Positions 1-9,031 of a stretch of 64,000 bases of DNA are shown piece by piece. The position numbers were made by a program, and so were the translations under genes. Position 1 is the stretch's first letter. Every line of letters starts with the position of its first letter. This stretch comes from Schlesneria paludicola DSM 18645. Lineage in GTDB: Bacteria > Planctomycetota > Planctomycetia > Planctomycetales > Planctomycetaceae. The notes under the pieces were generated by a model. That model was not told the DNA's origin. It did not search any database and worked only from the letters and a program-made list of their open reading frames with translations. The DNA lies in contig NZ_JH636435.1 in the NCBI RefSeq assembly GCF_000255655.1, positions 3,274,676-3,338,675 of the forward strand, given 5' to 3'.

Positions 1-204
1 TTTCTTTATTTTCCACCAGGTACTTAGATGTTTCAGTTCCCTGGGTTTGCCTTGCATACCTATGAATTCAGCATGCAATAATTCAGGAATCCCGGGATCA
101 ACGCTCGTTTGACAGCTTCCCCAGGCTTATCGCAGTCTTCCACGCCCTTCATCGCCTCTTGGCACCGAGAAATCCTCCACACACCCTTAATAACTTGACC
201 ACTT
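1..204 (-). rRNA. rrl: 23S ribosomal RNA, 5' end (partial)
   Basis: Read on the minus strand this stretch matches the conserved start of bacterial 23S rRNA. It opens near position 200 with GGTCAAGTTATTAAGGG, then contains AGAGGCGATGAAGG, CTGCGATAAGC and GGGAACTGAAACATCTAAGT, all hallmarks of the first 200-250 nucleotides of the molecule. The rest of the gene lies left of the window. The exact 5' end is uncertain by several bases. No 16S gene or tRNA precedes it, so this 23S gene appears unlinked from 16S, which is common in planctomycetes. Confidence 0.93.
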
Positions 205-311
205 GGTTTCAGAATCTCACGCAGATTTCCTTGCCTTAGCTATTCGCAATTCATGAAAATTGCCGCCAAGACAACTGGTGAGATCACCAAGTTCTTATCG
301 CTTAAACCGAG

Positions 312-324
312 TTGTTAAAGAGCT
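312..324 (-). promoter_or_regulatory. boxA antitermination element of the 23S leader
   Basis: On the minus strand the sequence reads AGCTCTTTAACAA, which matches the classical rRNA boxA (TGCTCTTTAACAA) in 12 of 13 positions. It lies about 110 bases upstream of the 23S 5' end. BoxA in nascent rRNA binds the Nus factors that let polymerase read through rRNA operons. Its presence here shows that the 23S gene has its own leader and does not depend on read-through from a 16S gene. Confidence 0.8.
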
Positions 325-367
325 TTACGTCGCGTTCAGCGTTTGCTGGCGGCGACGCGGGAGGGAG

Positions 368-397
368 ATAATACTCAGGAAGCATCTCGCAGATCAA
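368..397 (-). promoter_or_regulatory. sigma-70-type promoter for the 23S rRNA gene
   Basis: On the minus strand there is TTGATC (positions 392-397) and TATTAT (368-373), separated by 18 bases. These are close to the -35 and -10 consensus. Transcription would start near position 360, about 40 bases before boxA and 160 before the mature 23S 5' end. Seen only by eye; no start-site data. Confidence 0.6.
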
Positions 398-1188
398 GGG
401 ACAGGCCCTGCAGAATTTTGACTTATTTCATTTCTGCTCGAAACGTGCCTTCACAGAGCCTCTGAAGGGGTCTGTTTGACGAATACAACGATAATGCCGC
501 CAGTCGGAAGTGCACATGCGGCCACACAGGTGAGTTGCCTTGTTCCATACCCTGCACTTTGCCACCCGACTTGCGGCTTTAGACGGCCCGGGAATCCGGA
601 GGCTCCTCCGACTCTATACTTTAATACATGCAGAATCGCTTATGGTGTGCCAGCTGTTTTTCGTCGGCGCCGCCAATGCCTCCGAACGCTCGCCCTGGAA
701 ATAGCCGTTTTGTTGGATTCGTCGTTTTGATCCACGGCATTGTCCAATCCATGACGGAGGTGCCTCACAACCCGATCTGATTTGGATTGTCGAACAGACC
801 TGCCTATAGAGGATCGGGGGCAGGCCAATTGGATGCCCTCCCGCGCCGACGCGCCCGCCCCCAGCCCCACCAAAATGGATTCAATGGACTCTGCCGGGCT
901 GGGATATTCATCCGCTCATCACCCAATGGCCTCAAAGATAAGGTCGAACTCTTGTTTCGAAGTCGGAATAACCCTGCTCTACCTCAGGATCGGCCGCGCC
1001 TCCCCATGATGCGCTGACATTCGGTACGCCTTGCATGTCAGCGCATCAACCTTGGCATGCTTGTGCGGGATCACCTGCTGAGACGTGACGGACCAATCAA
1101 TTGCCGCTATTGTCTTCAGTCGGCGAGGCACCATTTCGCCGACAAACGGTGATTCAGACTTAATTGATTGCAGAAGGATTGCGGACGC
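398..1188. other. intergenic region, no convincing gene
   Basis: Short open frames occur on both strands but overlap one another, lack good ribosome binding sites and resemble no family I know. I see no tRNA, no 16S 3' end and no obvious hairpin terminator. It separates the rRNA promoter from the small Lys-rich gene. Confidence 0.5.
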
Positions 1189-1419
1189 ATGACGGGTTAC
1201 ACGGTCCATACAGGCACGTCACTCAAATTTTCTTCGGGATGGGATCGCATTTTCCAGGGCCGCAAACCCGCAAAATCCACGGCGTCCGAGCCAACTGCCG
1301 CAAGCGCAACCAAGAAAAAGGCCTCCAAAAAGGCGGTGAAGAAAGCCGTCGCCGTGAAAAAGACCAGCGTGAAGAAAGCCGCGGCAACGAAGAGTGTCAA
1401 GCGGGGCAAATCAGCTTAA
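1189..1419 (+). CDS. small lysine/alanine-rich basic protein
   Basis: A 76-residue protein if started at the ATG at 1189, which has AAGGA about ten bases upstream; a longer frame begins at 1168. The first ~35 residues are mixed (TGYTVHTGTSLKFSSGWDRI), and the last ~35 are nearly all Lys, Ala, Val, Thr and Ser in KKA/VKK repeats. Such tails are typical of bacterial histone-H1-like or nucleic-acid-binding proteins and of extensions on HU or ribosomal proteins. No signal peptide. The DNA-binding role is inferred from composition only; a chance frame cannot be excluded, although the structured N-terminus argues against it. Confidence 0.5.
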   Translation: MTGYTVHTGTSLKFSSGWDRIFQGRKPAKSTASEPTAASATKKKASKKAVKKAVAVKKTSVKKAAATKSVKRGKSA

Positions 1420-1868
1420 CACTGCGGATGATACCTACCGTAGCGGCGTCGCGTTTCGCAGCACCAGAATGCGTTCACGTACAATTCATCAGTTCGGGAC
1501 AATCCGCCGATAACTTGTTCTGTCGGGCGAGCCTGACGTCGAATGAGACCACCCGCGTTCGCTCAAGCGACCCTCCCACGGACGGTGAATTGCCGAGCCG
1601 ATTTAATAGAACAGCCTCTGAAGGATTCAACCCCTTCAGAGGCTGTTCGCATTTCTACCCTCGGTAGACCCCAACAGGGGGATCCGATTCACCGCACGAC
1701 GCCGCACTTCCTAACAACAAACACAGGAACAGCTGGGGCGGGAACAGCAGATGCGTTTGCCACATCACGCCCCAAACGACGCGACTGCGAATTGAAGCAA
1801 CAATCACGTTCGCGATGCTCTGGATTTTTGAGACGATGTGAAACCGGTCCGCGATTTCAAAAAAACCA
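1420..1868. other. intergenic region with a strong hairpin
   Basis: Contains a perfect 16-bp inverted repeat (separate entry) and otherwise overlapping short frames without support. It lies between two genes pointing toward each other, so it is a natural place for transcription end. Confidence 0.5.
1609..1648. terminator. long hairpin, probable bidirectional terminator
   Basis: GAACAGCCTCTGAAGG (1609-1624) and CCTTCAGAGGCTGTTC (1633-1648) form a perfect 16-bp stem with an 8-base loop. Neither side has a long T tract, so intrinsic termination is plausible but not certain. Convergent flanking genes support the call. Confidence 0.55.
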
Positions 1869-2747
1869 CTATCTCCCGGTCTTGGGAAGCTGATCACGGA
1901 GCAACTTAAAATACCGCGAGACCGCTTGCGCACTGGAGGAGTTTTTCGTCGGGGGCCCCTTCGCCGCGAACAGCGGCTTCAGATGATCGCGCCCTAAGAA
2001 AAGCAACTTCTGGCGGACCTGATTCTGAACACTTGCCGCTCGGGCCACCTCTTTAATCAATGGATCCAATTCCGCCTCCGCCTGATCTGCAAACGCCCGC
2101 CACTCCTCACTCGACGCCTCGTCGCCTCCCAGTTTGAGCGCCGAATTCCAAAGCGATTCATACCGCGCCACAATTTCGAGCTCGCGTGCCACGGGATCAG
2201 CGAAGAAGTACGTCATTCCTAAATTCAGCGCAACAATCCCCAACACAACCAGTATGACAAGCATATATTTCGCGAGCCGTTCACCCACCCACTCCCACGT
2301 ATCACGAAACCACTCTACGATTGGATTCGGCGCACGATAGACGGGCTTGGAAGGCCCCACCGTTGCTTTCGAGACGGGGATCACCGAAGCCTGGCCGACT
2401 TGAACTGGCTTGGAAGGCTCGGCTGGGCGATCCGACTCGACCTCGATCCCGAATCGCTCGAGAACCATTTCGACAGTGACATCATTCGCAATCAGCGACC
2501 AATACCCTTCGCGAATACTGCACATCACCTCAAGTGACTTACACAATCGTGGCGGCGCAAGAAACTTTTCCAATTGGTCGCGGGACGTTGGACCATACTC
2601 CCGCCCATCGATGCGAAAATACCACTGCTCCGACGACGCCCCGCCGCCCTCGGAAGCTCGCCCAAGAGGCGACGCCGAGCGATGAGCCCTCACGGTTCCG
2701 GCCCCAACTTCGCGACCAGCCGACGGATTGGTTTGACGAGACTCCAT
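1869..2747 (-). CDS. GYF-like domain membrane protein
   Basis: 292 residues; ATG with GGGAGG eight to nine bases upstream. Residues ~41-100 (QWYFRIDGREYGP, then GYWSLI) resemble the GYF_2/DUF4339-type module common in bacterial membrane proteins, in which a W-Y-x-x-x-G-x-x-x-G-P core binds peptides. A Pro-rich linker follows, then one membrane helix at ~161-182 and a C-terminal mostly helical ~110-residue domain. The layout suggests a cytosolic sensor or scaffold anchored in the inner membrane. Partner and function are unknown. It lies 83 bases downstream of the DUF1559 gene on the same strand. Confidence 0.75.
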   Translation of the reverse strand: MESRQTNPSAGREVGAGTVRAHRSASPLGRASEGGGASSEQWYFRIDGREYGPTSRDQLEKFLAPPRLCKSLEVMCSIREGYWSLIANDVTVEMVLERFGIEVESDRPAEPSKPVQVGQASVIPVSKATVGPSKPVYRAPNPIVEWFRDTWEWVGERLAKYMLVILVVLGIVALNLGMTYFFADPVARELEIVARYESLWNSALKLGGDEASSEEWRAFADQAEAELDPLIKEVARAASVQNQVRQKLLFLGRDHLKPLFAAKGPPTKNSSSAQAVSRYFKLLRDQLPKTGR

Positions 2748-2829
2748 GATTACCCCTCCCCAGTCACCGTTCGACAGGCCGTAAACATCGATCGAATCTC
2801 GCAGTCGCGCATTTCAGAATCTCGCGAGG

Positions 2830-3864
2830 TCAATATTCCCCGACGACTGTACCGCTGTTGTAGGTAACCAGATTCACGAAGATTCCCAGGGAGGTATTCT
2901 CACTCATGAATCGAGCCGATCCGTCGCAAAGCAAGAGGTTGATTCCCCCAGGATGAAAGCTGTAGGCGCCTGTCTCCGCTTCATTTGAGCAGTTAATCGC
3001 ACATCCCTCGGGCCCTGATCCGGCAAACCAACTCTCTGCATTCAAAATGTCAGACCACCCTCCCCCGCCCGTTTGCGCGCCCGTTTGCAACTTTCCTCGC
3101 TTCCAGACCTGGGGCCGACCCGCAATCTCCCACATCAGTGCGGTTGAGGATGCCCCATCGGTCACATCGCCAAGCCGAATCGAAGGGATATTGTTTGAGA
3201 GCACCCCATCAAGAACCTTCGTCGACGGCTGCTGCGAAAGAACCGTCAATTGCCTCATGCGCTGAACGCCGTTGCTCGGACCATAGTCTGATGCACCATG
3301 TCGGCATGGAATCGGTATCCCCATCTCATTCCACGTCCATTCAAATGACGTCATCGTGCGCGGCGTGGATGGACACTGAAATACTGACAAGGGCACCGCG
3401 ACAACGCTTTTATTGTCGGCGGCATAACTGGGCAACCCGATCGGCGTCAGATCGATCGGCGAGAAGTAGGGTGACGTGAAATCGATTCGCTGATACAGCG
3501 GCCCCTGATCGATGTAGGGAAGCAGATATTCCCCGTACGTATGCACGTTAATGTCATCGTAGCTTCCCGCAACGCCAATTGGATGAGGAACTCTGGCGAA
3601 ATGAACAGCGATATACACGGGAGGCAACTGCAGGTTCGTATCGTGATAGTTGTGGAACGCCAATCCCATCTGACGCAAGTTATTCAAACACTGCGTTCGC
3701 CTGGCAGACTCGCGCGCCGCCTGAACCGCGGGAAGGAGCAACGCAATCAGAACCGCAATCACCGCAATGCTCACCAGCAACTCAATCAGCGTGAAGCCAA
3801 GCAGCAAACGTGCCTTGACCGTAAACGCTGACGGCCCACGAAACGGTGCGTTGAATTTTTTCAT
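2830..3864 (-). CDS. DUF1559 domain protein with prepilin-type N-terminus
   Basis: 344 residues from the ATG at 3864 (GAGAGAA upstream). The N-terminus has the type IV pilin/type II pseudopilin signature: a basic leader, Gly23, then FTLIELLVSIAVIAVLIALL, expected to be cut after Gly by a prepilin peptidase. The DUF1559 body follows, with AARESARRTQC and NNLRQMGLAFHNYHD. Near the C-terminus is H-x9-DG (HPGGINLLLCDG), the family's closing motif. Planctomycetes carry dozens of these paralogs; a role in secretion or surface assembly is assumed but not established. Confidence 0.93.
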   Translation of the reverse strand: MKKFNAPFRGPSAFTVKARLLLGFTLIELLVSIAVIAVLIALLLPAVQAARESARRTQCLNNLRQMGLAFHNYHDTNLQLPPVYIAVHFARVPHPIGVAGSYDDINVHTYGEYLLPYIDQGPLYQRIDFTSPYFSPIDLTPIGLPSYAADNKSVVAVPLSVFQCPSTPRTMTSFEWTWNEMGIPIPCRHGASDYGPSNGVQRMRQLTVLSQQPSTKVLDGVLSNNIPSIRLGDVTDGASSTALMWEIAGRPQVWKRGKLQTGAQTGGGGWSDILNAESWFAGSGPEGCAINCSNEAETGAYSFHPGGINLLLCDGSARFMSENTSLGIFVNLVTYNSGTVVGEY

Positions 3865-4103
3865 GATTCGATTCTCTCTGTAAACAAGAGATCTCAACGT
3901 AAATCAGCGCGAAACAGAAAGGCCTCTTCACTTAACGTCCTCGCCCACCCTATACGTTTAACCGCGACTCAATGAGGAACGCATCGACACGGGGAGCGTG
4001 CCTTCAGCCACTCAACCTGAAACGCGCCGCCCGCAATCAAACGAGCGGGGTCCTGCACAACTTAACAATCCACCAGCAAGGCCCGTTCGCCGTTCTCCAC
4101 TGA

Positions 4104-5069
4104 TCAGATCTTTCCCTTCTTCCTCAACTCAGCAAGCTCTTTCCAACTGATGATTTGCACATCCAACCGCTTGATCTCGTTGCGCATTCCCTCTGACGTA
4201 AACACGCGGAAATCCGCTTCGCGGCGATCCAGCGCGCTCGGTAGAAATCCCCCTGGATGGTTCACGGCACAATGGATCACAAACTCGGACACGCCTGTCG
4301 GGAGCTTTCGCAATGCATTGACGTAATACCGCTCTTTGTTTTTTGGCGAGACGTTGTAGTTATTCGATTCAATGAAGTCGACCAATCGATCACCGCGATC
4401 GACAAGTGGTTGGATCAGCCGCTTATATTCCTCTGCTTTTTGAAGAGCCGCACCGCATTCTTCGGCGACAAAATCGCGATGAATCCGAAGTGGAATCTGA
4501 AACTCCAGCCCAAGCTTCACAAACACGTCCAACAGGTCTGGCCTTTGAAGCATCACCCACATGTGATGATCTAAATGCGAAACACGAATCCCTCGATCCA
4601 GCGCCCGACGAACCTGCGCCTCCAGTTCACGCCCGACCTCTTCGGCAACGGCATGTTGGGCGACCTCTTGTGATCTCCGCCAGAACGAACCGTCCATGCG
4701 AACCAGACTCGGCACCGCCGCACCGAGAATCGGTCCCCACCGGAAATCCGGATTCTCTGAAGTCAGAACAAGATGCACGCCATAGTCATGCTCGGGATGC
4801 GCGACGGCATACTCGGCAAACTCATCGAACCCAGGGCAAACCACCATGATGGTCGCCGAGGAAACCAAGCCAAACTCAAGTGCTTTGATCGTCGCGTCAT
4901 TCACGGCAGGGCATAAGCCAGCGTCGTCCGCCGTCACAATCAAATACTGGGCATTTGCCGCTACGAAGGCACTCCAGATGTACTGCGATCCCCCCCAACC
5001 CAGGACGAGAGCCCCGATGATCAACCACCGACGATGAAGTAACCACTTCACGACGACCCGCTCCACCAA
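4104..5069 (-). CDS. YdjC/ChbG-HpnK family carbohydrate deacetylase
   Basis: About 321 residues. After a membrane-anchor stretch (residues ~12-40) comes LIVTADDAGLCPAVND, the conserved metal-binding DD motif, then YGVHLVLTSE and SHLDHHMWV, which supply further family His/Asp residues. Family members remove N-acetyl groups from chito-oligosaccharides or hopanoid N-acetylglucosamine. Substrate cannot be told here; the N-terminal anchor suggests it acts outside the cytoplasm. Start is uncertain: TTG at 5069, or GTG at 5051, which has GGAGCGGG just upstream. Confidence 0.85.
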   Translation of the reverse strand: MVERVVVKWLLHRRWLIIGALVLGWGGSQYIWSAFVAANAQYLIVTADDAGLCPAVNDATIKALEFGLVSSATIMVVCPGFDEFAEYAVAHPEHDYGVHLVLTSENPDFRWGPILGAAVPSLVRMDGSFWRRSQEVAQHAVAEEVGRELEAQVRRALDRGIRVSHLDHHMWVMLQRPDLLDVFVKLGLEFQIPLRIHRDFVAEECGAALQKAEEYKRLIQPLVDRGDRLVDFIESNNYNVSPKNKERYYVNALRKLPTGVSEFVIHCAVNHPGGFLPSALDRREADFRVFTSEGMRNEIKRLDVQIISWKELAELRKKGKI

Positions 5070-5732
5070 GGCACAGAAAAAGACATTTCGTCATTCTACC
5101 GCCCGTTGCAAGAGGCCACAATCCACCATTTGCGAATCGAGACCACATTGGCCAGGAATACCGGCTCGGCAGAAAACCGTAGACAAGAAACGCTCAACCC
5201 CACGCGAGTACGTCTACTATCAGCAAAGAATCAATCGGCCCACAGAACGGCACAAACCTTCGCCCAGCAATGCCCCCCCTCCCCCCAAACATCTTGCGAA
5301 ACCAGCCCTCAAGCCTTCGATTTTGCGCAGCGCAAACCCGCCTTCTACGGCCAAACTCGCAAATCGCCCCAACTGCACCACCCCAACACGCATCCAAAAC
5401 TTGTTTTGATACACGCAACACCACACCATTGGAATCATTTTTCACCACACACAAAACATAACAAACACGTAATAATCACGATTGAACACGAAATGAATTG
5501 AACACGAACTTTCTGAACATCATACTAAAACACTCTGACGAAACACTTCGTACTCCACTTGCAACAAGGTGATTACGCGCCAGAAAAACAACTGAACCAA
5601 TACACCCAAACACATCAGGAGAAGCGGCCAGCGTCGCCCACCCCTCCGCAGCTCACATACGCGAATTCATGCGTGCGTCACATCCGTTGGGCGCAATGGT
5701 GTTTGATTGTCTGTAGGAATTAGGTGCATTTG
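5070..5732. other. G-poor intergenic tract
   Basis: Between 5221 and 5580 only about 48 of 360 bases are G on the plus strand, while A and C dominate. Overlapping frames exist but none has a convincing start or a recognisable product. The tract leads into the small Cys-rich gene and may mark foreign or poorly selected DNA. Confidence 0.5.
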
Positions 5733-5936
5733 ATGAAGAAGATGATGTGGTTTGTTGGCGTTGTAGTTCTGGGCCTCAATCTACTGAGCGCCACAACAAA
5801 GGTCTTCGCCCGCTGCGACAATGTCGGCGAATGCACCGCCTGCACTGGTCGAGCAGGAGCATGCAAAGGTGAGCCCACCACCTGCAATAGTGGCTGCACC
5901 TGCTACGCTGGACAATTTACATGCGCCATCAAGTAG
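5733..5936 (+). CDS. small exported cysteine-rich peptide
   Basis: 67 residues from the ATG at 5733, preceded by TAGG; a GTG at 5724 is in frame. Residues 1-~26 form a signal peptide (MKKMMWFVGVVVLGLNLL, ending near VFA). The mature ~40 residues hold eight Cys (CDNVGECTACTG... CNSGCTCYAGQFTC), enough for four disulfides, and are otherwise Gly/Thr/Ala rich. I do not recognise the family. Short hairpins follow the stop (5942-5959 and about 5959-5974). The next gene, 147 bases on, encodes a secreted protein; a functional link is only suggested by position. Confidence 0.7.
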   Translation: MKKMMWFVGVVVLGLNLLSATTKVFARCDNVGECTACTGRAGACKGEPTTCNSGCTCYAGQFTCAIK

Positions 5937-6083
5937 ATCAAAGGGGCACCTGCGCCCCTGCACGCTTAAGTGCATGAGCCCACGTACCTTAAGCACCCGA
6001 TAGCGCCCTGCTGAGACTCCTCTGCAGGACACTATCCTCCCATCGGATCGCTTCACCCAATCAAGGGTGGGACCAGTTTTTTT

Positions 6084-7217
6084 ATGTGTTCACGAAAGCC
6101 GCCAATGCAAAGCTGCTCGCCAATAATCCTGCCACTCTCGCGCAAGATTTTTAGATCTTGTGCAGCCTTGCTTGCACTCGCGCTCAACGGACCTCATCTC
6201 ATCGCACTCGCAGCGCAAACGGAGCCTTCCGAACTTGAAACCAGATTTCGCACCGAGTACCCCGCTGCGAACCTGCGATTACGAGAAGCAACTGTAAACG
6301 TCCAATGCGACGCCGTAGTAACCACCCCCGACTACACCGCAAATGTCATCTTCTCGACCCTCTCAGACAAATCGCAGTTCATACGAGAGTACGCACCAGG
6401 AAAAGAGCTCACAAAAGACGAGACGGCGGTTGCACTCACCTTCACGCCTGCGAACTACTTTTCAGTCGGCAAATCGAGCCAAGTCAGCCCCTATACCGTC
6501 CACGGCGTGAAAAAGGGAACCAGCAACAACATTGGCGCCCGCGGGATCCAATTCCTAAAGATCACGAGAATCGTTGGCGCTGCATATTACGTGGAACAAC
6601 GCTCGGTCGACGACTTATTGAAATCGCCCGACTTCCGTGTCAAAAGTATTTCTTCGAGCCAGAACAATAGTATCGAAGAAGTACAGATCGATTTCGCAAT
6701 CAACGGCTGGTTTGACAACCCAGCTGTAAAGCACCGTCCTGAATCAGCACAAATGACACTTCTTCCCGCCATGGACTGGGCCGTAAAAGACTTTCAAGTG
6801 ATGATGACAATCCTTAACGACGACGGAAGTGACGCCCAATCACTCAAAAGCATCGGTCAGAATTCATTTCGTCAGCACCAACCACAGGGTTACTACTTCC
6901 CAACGGAAACTCGGCACAATCAACAGCACGAAGACTTACAGAAACCCGGGAAATCGAGCGAGCAACCCGAGCAAGTTTCAATCACAAATGTTCGCTGGAG
7001 AATCGTCACAGATGCACAATTCACCCCTGCACACTTCGGCCTACCCAATGCCATCCTGAACGAACCGCTGTCGACCCCGCAATCAGCATCAAACTCACAA
7101 TCACCCAATCAAGCACCCAGGGCGAGTCATCGCACTTTGTGGATACTCGTTGCCAATGGAATTGGGCTAATCATACTGATCTGCGTGGTGATGATACTGA
7201 AGAAAAAGCAAAGTTAG
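6084..7217 (+). CDS. secreted protein with C-terminal membrane anchor, unknown function
   Basis: 377 residues. An N-terminal hydrophobic export signal (SCAALLALALNGPHLIALA, ~28-46) leads a ~280-residue extracytoplasmic region with mostly beta-type sequence, a Gln/Pro/Ser-rich linker (~315-345), and a single C-terminal helix (LWILVANGIGLIILICVVMI) ending in KKKQS. This stop-transfer topology puts the body outside. No known catalytic motif seen. The start may be the ATG at 6084 or 6105. It lies downstream of the Cys-rich peptide in the same orientation and shares its A/C-rich base use. Confidence 0.75.
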   Translation: MCSRKPPMQSCSPIILPLSRKIFRSCAALLALALNGPHLIALAAQTEPSELETRFRTEYPAANLRLREATVNVQCDAVVTTPDYTANVIFSTLSDKSQFIREYAPGKELTKDETAVALTFTPANYFSVGKSSQVSPYTVHGVKKGTSNNIGARGIQFLKITRIVGAAYYVEQRSVDDLLKSPDFRVKSISSSQNNSIEEVQIDFAINGWFDNPAVKHRPESAQMTLLPAMDWAVKDFQVMMTILNDDGSDAQSLKSIGQNSFRQHQPQGYYFPTETRHNQQHEDLQKPGKSSEQPEQVSITNVRWRIVTDAQFTPAHFGLPNAILNEPLSTPQSASNSQSPNQAPRASHRTLWILVANGIGLIILICVVMILKKKQS

Positions 7218-8340
7218 CGCACTGTCCTGACCGAACCCCTTCGCCCAACCAAAAAAACAACTAACACATACTTGAGAGTCATCAAATATTGATGACCAAA
7301 GGACGACTGCCGAAACCAGAAGTGTCGCGAAACGAGACGACCTAAAACACCCCAGCCAGTGCGAGCAACGCAAGAAGCGAGCTTCAAGTCACTCGCAAGC
7401 CAAAACCGCCTGATCTGCCCGCCAATCGAAACGATTTTACGCGAACCAAGAGAACCCAATCGCGACAACCCGACTCAAAAGATCGCTAGCATCAAGAGAC
7501 GCAAGAAGACAGCGCCCCCAAGCTCCCTAGAGATTGCTACCACACCGAGAACTCGCCTTGGCCAAGCGACGGCTGAACTCGTGGATTCCTGCCAACTCCT
7601 GTTCGATGATCGCATTCACCGCTGGCTCCACACCTGCCATCCCAATGCACTTCTGTAGAATCAACTGCGAGGCGGAGATTGTCGGCTGATTGATGCTGTC
7701 CGTTTTGTCTGCACAACGAAATATAGACCTCAGCAACTCCTTCGAAGCGCTGAACCACTTCGTTGGCGATACGATGGGTGAGCAAGAAGTAAACCTTGCC
7801 CACGTGACTGACCAGGTTCTTTCCCACCGCTGTCTCGTTGCTATGCCCCCACCCACTCGTTTTCCATGCTTGAGGTATTCAATGAGCAATCGACTGACGT
7901 GGACCGACAGACTGACGATTCTTGGGTCGCATCCTTTCCAGGGACACCTCGCCTTGTCGCGACAGCAGAACAATCCTTCTCTGCGATTAGCAAGCGGATT
8001 GATCAATCAGGTGATCCCAACTTAAACCTCGATACTTTGCGTCCGACGGAAGAGAAGAGGCGAAGCGATCACTTAGAATTTGAGATTCCGCGCGCTGATT
8101 GGCGACCACGAGTACTTGCGGATTGACGTACAACTTCTTCCAGAGTCAGCAGCCTATTGAAGTAAGTGGATTGCACCTTGGCATTCGCGATCAGCAATTG
8201 ATCGCGTGTTTTTTTCAATAGATAAACAATTTGCCACTCATTTCGAATCGCTAAAACATGCGCAAATGTACGTTGCTGACTTGGTAGCTGTCTGGATATT
8301 TTCTTGCCTGTCCGGTTTCGTAACTGGAGAGCGAGAAAAC
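7218..8340. other. intergenic region with probable decayed coding sequence (minus strand)
   Basis: On the minus strand, protein-like segments sit in different frames: one near 8220-8085 (RDQLLIANAKVQSTYFN...), one at 8006-7830, and one at 7827-7540 (HVGKVYFLLTHRIANEVV). Stops and frame changes interrupt them, as in a broken gene. I could not assign a family. A diverged copy of the 8153-8200 stretch recurs at about 8755-8800. The 7220-7560 part is A/C-rich with no gene seen. Confidence 0.3.
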
Positions 8341-8520
8341 ATGGACGAAGGCTATTGCACCTGTGATTCGTGCGGCGAGGTTATCGCCTTTCCGATCGAT
8401 CCAACTGCCGATCGTGACCAACGACAGATTGTCGAATGTGATTCTTGTGATGCGAGAATCGAAGTCCACATCCAGATCGAGGAATCTGGTGACATTGAGG
8501 TCAAAGTCAACCGCAGGTGA
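8341..8520 (+). CDS. CPXCG-motif cysteine-rich protein
   Basis: 59 residues from the ATG at 8341, preceded by GGAGAGCGAG; an upstream in-frame start at 8206 is less likely. Two Cys pairs, CDSCGEVIAF and CDSCDAR, separated by ~26 residues with DPTADRDQRQIVE between them, match the Cys_rich_CPXCG family of small zinc-ribbon-like proteins. The first pair is usually CPxCG; here the Pro is Asp. Cytosolic, function unknown. Stands alone between decayed segments. Confidence 0.75.
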   Translation: MDEGYCTCDSCGEVIAFPIDPTADRDQRQIVECDSCDARIEVHIQIEESGDIEVKVNRR

Positions 8521-9031
8521 CTTTGAAGCTACGGCATGAATGGCGTAAGGCGTGACTTGTCGTTCGTGTACAATCCTTACACGCTTCGGCCGTCCTTCGA
8601 CACTCGCCACGAGTCCTTGCTCCGCACCGCGCGCAACGCCAAGCGATACACACCACGCTGCGAGTCATCGCCAGCCAGATCAGGCAGCAGTTGTTCAGTG
8701 ATTGAAAACGCAAGGCTGGCGTCGTCACGATGCTGACGGCGTGCTTGCCAGCCCATTGAAGCAAGGGGGACATGCACTTGGCGTTCACAATGTCATGACG
8801 CTTTTTAATCTGCTCGGAGCCAGCGGCTGTCCCCGTATCGCGAATGGTTACGGAACTTGAGGACTGTGCGTTTTACGGAGTCGGATGGCGGCTGGAACAC
8901 TGCATCAGAGCTGCCGCAACCACGACGCATGCCTTGTCTCGTTTGGTCGTCAATTCGCCCCTCCCTGATCCTTTTGCCGATCCACCGCGAGCTGGCTTGA
9001 TCGGGAGCGGAGCAGTGATCCGTTGAAATGC
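8521..9031. other. no intact gene; possible decayed sequence
   Basis: Minus-strand frames at 8577-8777 and 8805-9041 look partly protein-like but are short and offset. Around 8755-8815 the plus strand resembles 8153-8215 (ATTGAAG.AAG.GG, then CTTGGC.TTC.C), so both may descend from one duplicated gene. No start or family could be assigned. Confidence 0.3.

Noticed and set aside
476-730. Plus-strand open frame of 84 codons after the rRNA promoter
   Set aside because: No ribosome site, no family resemblance, overlaps other frames of similar length.
7279-7298. Near-palindrome GTCATCAAATATTGATGAC
   Set aside because: Short imperfect palindrome in A/T-rich DNA, not near a promoter, likely chance.
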